NCBI GenBank assembly: GCA_022592435.1
Contig: JABYQS010000833.1
Location: forward strand, 1 to 12,455
DNA length: 12,455 nt
Origin: Cerioporus squamosus
Taxonomy: Eukaryota; Basidiomycota; Agaricomycetes; Polyporales; Polyporaceae
Direction: 5' to 3'
Under the pieces are notes generated by a model. That model saw nothing but the letters and a program-made list of their open reading frames with translations. It searched no databases and was not told the origin of the DNA. Positions 1 through 8,700 of the stretch are shown here, piece after piece (position 1 is the stretch's first letter; each line of letters opens with the position of its first letter). The position numbers and the translations under genes are program-made.

Positions 1-270
1 GCGAAACCTCTCTACCATCCGCCTCCCTCCCTACCCTCCTCCCCCCGCACTACATCTACCCCGGCTCCCGCCCCACTTGCAATTCCGAACCACGCCATGC
101 GCGCACAGCACTTTCGTTCATCGCGACCGCCGCCTCACGACCTGCCCAATTCGAATACGAGCCCACCGATCGCGCCGCGCCGCGCCGGGACTCGCACACC
201 CTCCTTCCTTGCGTCTCCCAATTGCCATAAGGCTTCGACATGTAGCATCATCTCACGACGACCTCCCTGA
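1..270 (+). CDS. Possible C-terminal end of a gene cut by the left edge
   Basis: Frame 1 is open from the first base of the window to a TGA at 268-270 (89 codons). The predicted peptide is rich in Pro, Ser and Thr and holds several SP/TP-type sites, for example NSNTSPPIAPRR and RTPSFLASP. That is the kind of low-complexity tail seen at the end of fungal kinases and regulators. The support is weak, because the whole stretch is pyrimidine-rich and therefore poor in stops in other frames too. No conserved domain can be seen, and no family is assigned. It could equally be a CT-rich leader or promoter. Confidence 0.22.
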   Translation, partial: AKPLYHPPPSLPSSPRTTSTPAPAPLAIPNHAMRAQHFRSSRPPPHDLPNSNTSPPIAPRRAGTRTPSFLASPNCHKASTCSIISRRPP

Positions 271-1024
271 GTCCCTCACGCAACATGCACATGCACTGTA
301 AATTATCCACTTCCTCCTTCTCCCAAACCCCGTTCTCCGGCCGTGCTTCACGCTGCTTTCTTCACGTTCCTCGTTTCGCTGGTTCGCACTTTGCTTTCCC
401 TGGCTATGTGATGGTCGAATGACGCGCTACGAGGAGACGGGGTTGGGGAAGAGATAGTAGCTGTAGCGCTAGTCAATAGGACCGCCTCGGACGCAGGCGG
501 CGCCGCATCCTTGGCCAGATGGACCTCTTTATACTTCTTTTCTCTTACGCATTCACGACTCTCTACTGTTGTACTATGGTTTCATTTTCTCTCCCTTCAT
601 AGACTTTTGACGACGTACTCGAGTACGTACGGTAGAAGGGCTGTATCTGTATATCGGTTTTCTTAGGTACATAGGCAATCCAGGACTCGGTAGCATCGGA
701 CATTATTGGCGAGTGCGGGCAACTCGATAACCAATGGACCTCTAGATAGCGTTACAGAGCAGCTGGCTGCTCGATATGACAATACGTATTATCCTTGTCT
801 GACATCTGACACTGGCGAACTTGACCTACACAACCTGAGGATATATGGCTTATTCTCAGAAGCTTCGATCTCAGCTCGGAGGGAACTATTCTGTCGCCCT
901 TCAGATACAACTGCAGTCACACAAAAGAGGTCCAGTCGAACGCATGATACATTTCCATGATACAGCTATTGATACATCTTCCTCCACTTGAGCGGTCTAT
1001 CGTCCATCCATAGAGCAAACCGAT
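271..1024. other. Intergenic stretch without a recognisable gene
   Basis: No reading frame here shows a recognisable domain. The part from about 530 to 680 is T/C-rich and contains a perfect 16-bp palindrome at 613-628. The right end is the 3' flank of the minus-strand CsbD-like gene, whose stop is at 1025-1027. A frame at 706-960 on the plus strand has no domain, no clean gene structure and mixed codon use, so I treat it as chance. Confidence 0.5.
613..628. repeat. Perfect 16-bp palindrome
   Basis: The sequence acgtactcgagtacgt equals its own reverse complement over all 16 bases, with an XhoI-type CTCGAG centre. The symmetry stops at the flanking bases (g612 against a629). It lies in a T/C-rich non-coding stretch. 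It could be a site for a dimeric DNA-binding protein or mere chance; the sequence alone cannot tell. Confidence 0.6.
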
Positions 1025-1475
1025 CTACTCCGGCCGATTGACGTTCTGCTGCCATTCGCCCTTGTCACGGCGCACGTTGCCTGTCGACGATCCCAGTCAG
1101 TACTCTACCCTCTTCCCCCACTACCCGCACGTTGAGCACGCACCGGAAGTCTCCTGCTGGCGGTCACCGGTAACCGCGCCCACGACGGCGTCCTTGCGGC
1201 CGCCGACGCGGTCCTTGGCGCCCTCGACGTAGCCCTTGGCCTGGGCGGCGTTGTACTCGGCCTCGCCCTCGGCGTGCTCCTGTTTGCCGGACTGCTGCCA
1301 GCTCTGGAGCCCGGTCAGGTTGCCGACGGTCTCGACGGCCGTGCCCTTAGCGGAGTGCCACTGGCCGGTGGTCTTGCTGCAGAGTAGAGAGCAGCATGTC
1401 AGGACGCTGCGAATATGCAAGAGGGGAGGAGGCAAGAAACGCGTACTTGGGACCCTGCTGGTTGTTGGAGGACAT
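1025..1475 (-). CDS. CsbD-like (Hmp1-type) stress protein
   Basis: Three exons on the minus strand, 1475-1447, 1376-1144 and 1080-1025, join to 105 codons plus TAG. The introns are 70 and 63 nt with GT...AG ends and CTGAC-type branch sites. The start is the ATG at 1475 ([10 protein letters not shown]), directly followed by the family motif [12 protein letters not shown]. The middle carries the helical, Ala/Gly/Glu-rich core ([19 protein letters not shown], then AVTGDRQQ), and the last exon gives [12 protein letters not shown]. This is the CsbD-like fold known from bacterial general-stress proteins. Fungal members are annotated as mismatch and cruciform DNA recognition proteins after Ustilago Hmp1. 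The protein is small, hydrophilic and probably soluble, with no signal peptide or membrane segment. The length is typical and I see no frame damage. A stress-response role is inferred from the family; DNA binding of this particular protein is not shown. Confidence 0.88.
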
Positions 1476-1587
1476 GATGATCGTTAGGTGGGTGTTGTGG
1501 GTGGGTGATTAGGTGTGTGTATGTAGTGAGACTGTGAGTGGTATCGAGTGTTTGACTTGAGGACTTCGGGGCAGAGACGCAGACCTA

Positions 1588-1595
1588 CTTATATA
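1588..1595 (-). promoter_or_regulatory. TATA box of the CsbD-like gene
   Basis: TATATAAG reads on the minus strand, 113 nt upstream of the ATG at 1475. The leader between them is rich in C and A and nearly free of G (CACACACC, CACCCACCC), as in well-expressed fungal genes. A start site some 30 nt downstream of the box, near 1560, would fit. I found no AGGGG/CCCCT stress element close by. Confidence 0.55.
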
Positions 1596-2128
1596 CCTCG
1601 ATCTCCATGTATGACGTTATCCTCTAACGTGTGAATGCCTCCGCGCCCTCCACGTACCCTGGCGACGAGATGGAGCTACTGGAGTGAACTTTCGTCAGTA
1701 CGGTGGACCTGGTGGGGCAATAGCGTCAGTAACCAGAGTACGCCAGGATGAGAATCACAAGGCTCACAAGTATTGCGCGTTCGCCTCCTCCGGACATAAC
1801 GCGGCACTCCGTTGCGTATGGTGCTTGTACTTGTCCTACAAAGCGTTCAACGTTCAGTCATACTGTAGGGTAATCTGGGTCAATTAGTGATGGGCGAGTC
1901 GTGAGACGAGGCTTCGTGGTGAATGACGTCATTGCACCTGCACAAAAGCAAGGAATACGTATATCCAAGGAGTGGCATGCTAGAATACAGTGAGGTGCAG
2001 AGTACAGATCGAGCACATAACGAACTAGGTCCATGCGAGATACGACAGAGAGCAAGGTATCTAGCAGGTGTGCCAGGTCAGCTTGAGCTGGACTCAATGA
2101 CTCGAGGAGATATCCTATGCCGCACTCA
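1596..2128. other. Promoter region of the CsbD-like gene and 3' flank of the membrane-protein gene
   Basis: Both neighbours are on the minus strand. This gap is therefore upstream of the CsbD-like gene and downstream of the membrane-protein gene, whose stop is at 2129-2131. Frames at 1684-1887 and 1923-2162 show no domain or coding character. I see no repeat or RNA gene. Confidence 0.5.
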
Positions 2129-3141
2129 CTATGTGGATTGTTGCGGACGAGGCGCTTCGTGACCGTCATGCGACCCAGAAGACAACGGCGCAGACGTGCC
2201 ATCTTCAAGGGTCGCACTGCTGGACAGCGGTATCCGAGTGACCAGCGGAATAGTGTCGCTCGTGCCGCCTTCTCGATTGGGTGATCTGCCCTCCAGGCCC
2301 GAGCCCGGAGACACGGCGGCAGCATGGTCTCGTTGAACATCCTGATACCTCGGCAGAACGTCCTTGTCATCGTATTCTGGGAGGAACTCCTCCGGATCGT
2401 CGGGATGCGCGATCGTGCCTCTCCGGCCACCCCCATCGATGTCACCTGCACGCGTGCGCCGTGTGCGCCCTCTGCGGGGCTCGCGGTGGACGAGCGACCC
2501 CGGAGTGCTGAGGGTGTCGTAGATGAGGGACTCGGGTGGTGCGGGTACTGGAGGCAGGCCGGTCGTGCGGGGTACTGAGCGCGGACGCTCGGGCACGTCG
2601 GGTTGAGGGTGAGCGCGGAAGAAGTGTGTGAGGGGACGCTGCTTGCGGCGGAGGCGGACAATCCTGAAAGAACAGCTAGTCAGACAGCGCCTCAAACAGC
2701 CCGTAAACAGACGCGGCGTATACGCACCTCCACACACAGAGCGCAATCACCACAACAGCGGCAGCGGCAACTAAGGCGCCTTCCACGGCACTCTGCAGGG
2801 ACACCGACAAATCCGTCAGCTGTCCACATCTTGCGACCGCACTACCACATAGGGCAAGCTCAATCGCGACGCACCTTCGTGAACCGCAGCCTGCTGTCAT
2901 TGCTCTCCACAGTCGCAGTCGGGGAGGGGAAGAATGGCACATCCGATGTCCTTGACGCGCTGGACGTCGACGAAGGCGCTCCGGCCATGGTAGTCGACAT
3001 CTGGGACGTTCCGCTGGTATAGGTAGACGCAGAGCTTGACGTGGTGCCGCTTGTCGCTCCCGAGCTCGTCGTGGGCTCGGGTGCCTGCCGGGCGACCCAG
3101 TGCAGGAATGCCGGGACGGCTTGCAGCTGAACGATGGGCAT
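2129..3141 (-). CDS. Single-pass membrane protein with Ser/Thr-rich ectodomain and LPxY tail motifs
   Basis: Three exons on the minus strand, 3141-2875, 2819-2728 and 2663-2129, give 297 residues; the introns are 55 and 64 nt with GT...AG ends. Residues about 22-80 are Ser/Thr/Gly-rich, suggesting an O-glycosylated outer part. Residues 103-119 (GALVAAAAVVVIALCVW) form one membrane helix. It is followed at once by a basic stop-transfer stretch, RIVRLRRKQR. The tail has low-complexity Pro/Arg/Asp runs with LPEY (214-217) and LPRY (223-226), which resemble PPxY-type WW-domain ligands. The start at 3141 (MPIVQLQAVPAFLHW) gives no clear cleavable signal peptide, so the helix may act as signal anchor. 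An upstream in-frame ATG at 3264 would add 41 residues of poor quality. This layout is common in uncharacterised agaricomycete proteins. I do not know its function; a wall or surface sensor is only a guess. Confidence 0.78.
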
Positions 3142-3393
3142 TACAGCGGGGTTTGCTGGTGCGCGGATGGTGGCCGCGAGAGGGTCATGGAGGACGAGTG
3201 CGAACAGGTCGTGCTGGACGACGACGACGAGCAGCGAACTTCGGACGGGAGAGCCCCAATGCACGGTTCGCGGTCACTTGAGGCTCAGAGCCTGGAGGTG
3301 ACTGCGGTCACGCTCTGACCTCACCGGTGTGACGCTGTGACATGTCCTGCTGGAAGCGGCGAGAGAGAGGCGCCCGTACTTTGCTTTTCGACG
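3142..3393. promoter_or_regulatory. Divergent promoter between the membrane-protein gene and uS19m
   Basis: The start codons at 3141 (minus) and 3394 (plus) face away from each other, leaving 252 bp for both promoters and leaders. A CCAAT box is at 3256-3260, a position usable by either gene. A 13-bp hairpin-like palindrome lies at 3281-3293 (aggctc, a, gagcct). GTGAC/GTCAC pentamers occur at 3273-3277, 3298-3302, 3307-3311, 3329-3333 and 3337-3341. The octamer gcggtcac is repeated at 3270-3277 and 3304-3311. No TATA box is evident. Binding proteins are unknown; joint regulation is an inference. Confidence 0.6.
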
Positions 3394-3864
3394 ATGTGGC
3401 CGACGGCGGTTGTGCAGGGCGGACGGTCGGCATGGAAGGGTATGTTTTGTTCGTTCTGTGGTCGGGACATGCTTTGAGTGACTGTATGCGCTGCAGGACC
3501 GTTCTTTGTCGCGTTCCCTAACCTCAAGCACGCCCTCGAGAACAACATTGCCATCAAGACCCAGGCGCGGTCATGCACCATCCTCCCTAACTTCATTGGG
3601 TACGTGCTCATCATCATGGTACATACTCACAAATTCTTGTACGGAGACTCAACGTTTGTCCCACATGTGTTACAGTATCCGGTTCATGGTGCACAACGGG
3701 AAGGACTACATCCCGGTGACGGTGACACAGGACATGGTTGGGCACAAGCTGGGCGAGTTTGCTATCACGAGGAAACGTTTCACATACAAGTGCGTGCTCG
3801 AACCTCTCTCCCCTCGTCTGCTTCCTGACAGGTTTCTTCTGACAGGCAGACGAAGAACAAGTAG
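3394..3864 (+). CDS. RSM19: Mitochondrial small-subunit ribosomal protein uS19m
   Basis: Four exons, 3394-3439, 3497-3599, 3676-3789 and 3846-3864, give 93 residues. The introns are 57, 76 and 56 nt. The joined protein has the S19 hallmarks in order: [15 protein letters not shown], then [23 protein letters not shown], the highly conserved [11 protein letters not shown], and the end [13 protein letters not shown]. The length is normal for fungal uS19m and the residues match the mitochondrial/bacterial form, not cytosolic uS19. uS19 sits in the head of the small subunit next to bS13 and contacts the A-site tRNA region. The start ATG has A at -3. For the last intron I chose the second of two nearby ACAG acceptors (3842-3845), because it restores the conserved KNK end. 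The first acceptor would run into unrelated sequence. No frame damage is seen. Confidence 0.93.
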
Positions 3865-5424
3865 ACGCTATTGTATATCGTGCACTGCTGTGCCATATTC
3901 ATCCCTACACCTCCCTATCGCTATAATCTCTCCTTCTCTCATACGTGCGGCCGTGTGACTGGATGGTTGCCCCGCGGAAGAACCGAGACCATCCCTGAAG
4001 GGCAGCGCACGACTCGCATCTGGAGAATGTGTTGAATGGATCCCAGGAGGTATCTCCGGCTGCCCCAACAGTGAGTGTCCGCCCATACATTTGCCACTAT
4101 TCCTCTTCTTGCATCCTGTGCGCTTTGGTAGCTGCGTTGCATTGCTGTTCATGCACGTTACGAGGGTTCCCACTTCTGTTGTAGTCGCCCCCTTCTCGCC
4201 ATTCCCCCGTGATCTACCCAATTGGCGACGCGGCGTGACGATGGTAGGCCACGCATATGTCGGCGGACATCCGCGCTCGTCCGATCAATGGGTGTCTCGC
4301 TTTGGTTGCCTCGGGGTGAGCTTCTGTCTTGGACGAGTTTTCCACAAGTCTGGTCACAATGTAGCGCACTATACACTCCATCCGATCCCAAGATGCGGTG
4401 AATGGCCATGGCGTCGCCGCGTCTTTCTGCGTTGTCCCGAGTCGACAGCCCAAGGCCCATTGTATGTCTAGCGGATTCAGGAAGTAAGTCTCTGCTTTGC
4501 TTGCGTTTGTACGTACATGGCTGATCGATCGCCAACAGGATGTTGGGACCTGCTCGTGGGCGTAATCTGGCGTAATGCAGCGAACTGAAGGGCTCTCATC
4601 GGTGTGCATGCCTGCCACATATGTACTGTCAGCGTATCTGGGTGAGCGCTGCATTCAGGGACCAGCTCAAGTGTGCTTCCCTGTTCCTTGTCATACAGGC
4701 TTGACCGAATCTGCTGATCGCCCTGTGAGGCAATGTCTAGTACGACAGTCTGAAGTGCCCCTCGTACGACAGTACGTCTTACTATGGCCATCAACTTGGG
4801 CCTGCTGATCATCCTCTCGCCCGCGATCAGGGAAGAGAAGACTTGCAGCAAATATAGTGCCTCGCTTCCGTGGAGGGTACACACTCCAACTTCGGCAAAG
4901 CACCTGTCGACGATCTTGTGAGCTGCTATTGTCTTCCTCCATCCCAACAAGGCTGCTAATCACCGACTGCCTCTGCTATGCAGTGATCTTTTGGTGACGA
5001 CACATCTTTCGCCATTATCTGGACGGTTTTGATCGTCCTCAGACAAGCTGCGTCGATCGCGGTGTCCTCAGTGCAGGCTCGTTGTACCGCTCGGTTGCCA
5101 ATTCGCTGTGTGGGATTGGAAGTTTGAGCTCTTTGCCATTATCCGCCCAGCAGCGCATAGCTTTTGCAATTGCACCGGAGGGTGATGCGTCCATCAGACG
5201 GAGGTGCAATCCATCTATCCGCTTCTTACGCCGATAGCAGCTCGCCAGTTCGAGTTCGAGGTTACCGTGCAGGTCAGACTCCTCCGTTATTCCATGTCTA
5301 CCACATGCACGGTCAATGGACATACTGGTGCTCTCTCTATGCCCGGTGGGCGTAACTCGTCGTATGTCGAAAGAACGGACGAAAGTACAGGATTTGTCGA
5401 GCGTTTTTCGGGAGTTCGGGATGG
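3865..5424. other. Long stretch without a recognisable gene
   Basis: Every frame here was read for domains and none was recognised. Several stretches on the plus strand look like short introns: 4484-4538 (gtaagt...cag), 4642-4698 (gtgagc...cag) and 4918-4983 (gtgagc, branch gctaat, tatgcag). The pieces between them are closed by stops in all frames or by TGA codons. The minus strand has frames up to 157 codons at 4477-4950, and 244 codons at 5039-5773, without recognisable features. A direct repeat gtacgacagt lies at 4740-4749 and 4764-4773. This may be a decayed gene, a spliced non-coding RNA, or plain intergenic DNA. Confidence 0.45.
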
Positions 5425-5491
5425 ATTGGGATTGGTTGCCGTGACAATACGTGCTTCGGCTAGATCCGAAGGGGGGATTGGTCACCCAATC
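5425..5491. promoter_or_regulatory. Cluster of four CCAAT boxes upstream of the PAK gene
   Basis: ATTGG (CCAAT on the other strand) occurs at 5425-5429 and 5431-5435. An inverted pair then follows, gattgg at 5476-5481 and ccaatc at 5486-5491, separated by tcac. The cluster lies 281-347 nt before the PAK start codon. CCAAT boxes are the known target of the fungal Hap/NF-Y complex; use by this gene is inferred. Between the cluster and the ATG the DNA is strongly C/T-rich, as in leaders of agaricomycete genes. Confidence 0.45.
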
Positions 5492-5771
5492 CGGACTCGA
5501 CTGGGAACATTTGCACGGGCCACAAACAAAGCCAGCAACATCGCCCGCCGTCTGCTCTGCCTTTTTCTCGACGTTCTCGACGACGACCACGACAAGACTG
5601 ACGACGCACGACTCTGACGACCCCGCCGTCTCTCCCGCCATCGCCGTCGCCCGCGTGCCTGCCCTGGCTTCCCGCGTTTCCTCCGTCCTGCGAGCTTGAA
5701 TCTTCTTACCTGCGTTTCCGATCCACCGCCATCCCCCAACTGATTCCGCAGACGAAATCAACGCCCACGCC

Positions 5772-8700
5772 ATGGCGCACTACCAGGTCACTGCCGCGTC
5801 GCTCACCCCCTCTCGCCCCGCACCCGCCGCACCCATCCGACGCGGCACGGGCGACATCCAGAACGTGCTCGCCAGCTCCGGCTACGGCTCCTCCTTCTCC
5901 GTCGGCACCTCGTCCCCCTCGGGCTCCTCGTACGCGCAGAACTACTCAGGGATCGGGGGCTCGCCGAACCGCAACTCCGGCATGGTCAACAGCTCGCACA
6001 TCGTCCGGAGCGGCATGGTGGCGATCAAGGAGGATGGGATCGTCAGCTGGCTGTGGAGGCCGAAGTGGCTCGTGCTGAAGGAGCAGACGCTTTCGATTCA
6101 CAAGAACGAGGTGAGTGGTTGTCTCTTCCGAGCTGCTTCTGTGCGAGCCGTCTCGTCTCGGTGCTTTTGGTTGGAAAGCCGTATGCTGGTTATCGATCAG
6201 CGCCCCGTGAGCCGTGTATCTGCAAGCATCCTCCCCCTCCGTATGGGTTGTCTCGCCATGGGCCACTGTGGCACTGTGTCTCCGCCGTTTCCTACACAAC
6301 GCGTCGACCGCAGGCAGACAGCCCCCGCTGTGTTGGGGCTATGGTTTTCACAACACCGGACACGGACCTATTAGCTGTTGGAACAGCGGCAGCAACCCTG
6401 CTCAGGCACAGGGATGGGCATGACTCAGGTCCGGAGGCCTCCAATCGCTAGGCCAGGGGGCATCTGTCTGTGCACTAGCGACGCAGACGCGAGCGCGTAT
6501 GCCGACGCGAGCTGCCATGAGCGCGCGACCCGCATGGCGGTGCTCTCGCCCAGCTGTGAAGTTTGAACGTGTAGCAGTGGGCCTTCGCAGGTGGCTTCAG
6601 AGGTGGAACTGGGGTTGCTGGTTGAGACGACAGCTCCTCGAAGTGCGCGACCTGGGTTTGGGCCATCGGGTGCACCCACTCGGGGACCCCAAGTCTCGTA
6701 TGAGGAACAGCCAGATCTTCGAACGAGCGCGGTTGGCTCTCAAGTCCTAGCATTCACAAGAGTGGCAGAAGATGCGTCCTACGTTCGTCGAGGCAAGGGT
6801 GGGGACGAACAGACTGATATTGTGCACGAATCCCTAGAGTGTTGGAATGGAGGTACACCGTCCGGGGGACACCCCTCCATACTTCTTTCTCCTGATGCTG
6901 CACGCCACGGTGGACGCAGATGTCCCTCGGACGATCGCACTCCCCCCTGCGATACATTTACTTAAGTTGCATATTTACTGCCCGCCACACTGGCACCACC
7001 GAGGGAGACCGAGCTACTCCCACTTGGCGATCGGAACGCGCGCACGCTGGCGTGCTAAAAGGCGCAGCTATGCGAGTTATACTGCTAATTCTATCACATA
7101 TATGCCCGGTTGTCTTTTAGACATCTAGCTAACATCCGTTGTGTCTTTGCAGACGTCGCCACAGTATCAGAGCCAGATAAACTTATCCGATATCGCGAAC
7201 ATCGAGCGAACAGACCTCAAACCTTATTGTCTGCTTCTCGAGACGAAGGACAAGCGGATATTCTTCTCGCTCAAGAGCGATGAAGAGCTATACGGCTGGC
7301 AGGACGATATTTACTCTCGCAGCCCATTGATGGGTGTTAGCAACCCTACCAACTTCGTTCACAAGGTTCACGTTGGATTTGATCCAGTCTCGGGGGCTTT
7401 CACGGTACGTTCAACGCGGACTAATAAGTGAATGTTGTACCCATATGCACGCTCTCAGGGCCTCCCCGATGCTTGGAGCAAGCTTCTTACGAAGTCCGCA
7501 ATCACGCGGGAAGACTATGCGAAGGACCCGCAAGCTGTCCTTGATGTCCTGGAGTTCTACACGGACCACCAGAAGCGCGAGATGGAGGAAATGGGCTACT
7601 CGTCGATGGGTGGTGCTCGCGGACCTGGTGGTTCGTCCTACTCCTCCTCTTCAACGCTCTCACCCTACGACACCTCGAGCGCGCCCCGCTTCAACGCCGG
7701 TACTGGCCTCGGTGGTGTTGGCATCAACAAGATGGGTGACCGCCCTCGATTAAGCGACAAGACTCGGCACCTGCGCACCTCAATGGCGACACCGTTAACG
7801 GCACTCAGGCAGCCCTTGCTCGTGCCGCCGAAGTGGTCAACGGCTCGCATCTCCAGCACGCGAACACTGTCTCCGCCGCACAGACTAACGCTGCGCTCCG
7901 CGGGCCTATCCCTCCCATGGGTGCTCCTGGGCAGCTACAGGCTTCCCGTCCAGCCCCACAGCGTCCTCTGCTCTCGGCGAATCGACCCGCACCACCCGCT
8001 CCCAATGTGCCCAAGCCTCCCTTGCCGGACCACTCTCCGTCATCGGCAGAGCTGCGTCTGCGTGCGAAGGCACAGGGTCCGCCGTCGGAAACGCAGACGA
8101 CGAAGCCGCCAGGACTTATCCAGCCCGAACGCAAGGATTCGCTTGACCGTGTGGGTCCGTCATCACGGCCGAACATGGTCCCTGCGAAATCTGCACCCGC
8201 GACCGGGCAGCCCATCACTCAGCCCGCACCGGGCGCTGCTGGCGCGACAGTCGGTCCGCCTCCGGTCAAGCCTCTCCAGCCCGCGAAGAAGCCGCAAGGC
8301 CCGAAGGAGCCCCTGCGGTCACCATCACGGGCACCGGCGACGACGAGCGGGGTGGAGGTGTCGCTGCCGCGGCTGCTGCTCTGGAGAAGCCGAAGGTGGA
8401 GAAGGAGAAGCGGATCAGCACGATGAACGAGGCGCAGATCATGGAGAAGCTCCGGAGCGTGGTGAGCCAGGACGACCCGAAGGCGCTGTATAGCAAGATC
8501 CGGAAGGTCGGTCAGGGCGCGTCGGGCACGTCTACGTCGCGAAGGTGCACGCGACCGGGAAGAAGGTCGCGATCAAGGAGATGGACCTGTCGAACCAGCC
8601 GCGCAAGGAGCTCATCGTCAACGAGATCCTCGTCATGAAGGAGTCGCAGCATCCGAACATCGTCAACTTCCTCGATTCGTACCTCGTCAGGAGCAACGAG

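Noticed and set aside
1858..2661. 267-codon minus-strand open frame
   Set aside because: It overlaps the last exon of the membrane-protein gene in another frame. The accepted frame continues from spliced exons with a membrane helix and motifs; this one has no domain.
4728..4787. Minus-strand intron-like segment (GTAAGA...CTCACAG)
   Set aside because: The flanking minus-strand frames show no domain and the segment competes with plus-strand intron-like signals in the same place, so neither can be trusted alone.
6425..6965. Open frames on both strands inside PAK intron 1 as nested genes
   Set aside because: No domain, no splice structure and no recognisable similarity; the PAK protein is continuous without any extra exon here.
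7432..8493. 353-codon plus-strand open frame taken as one protein
   Set aside because: Only its first part (7459 to about 7742) is the PAK frame. After the frameshift it reads an Arg-rich wrong frame, while the true linker continues in the other frames.
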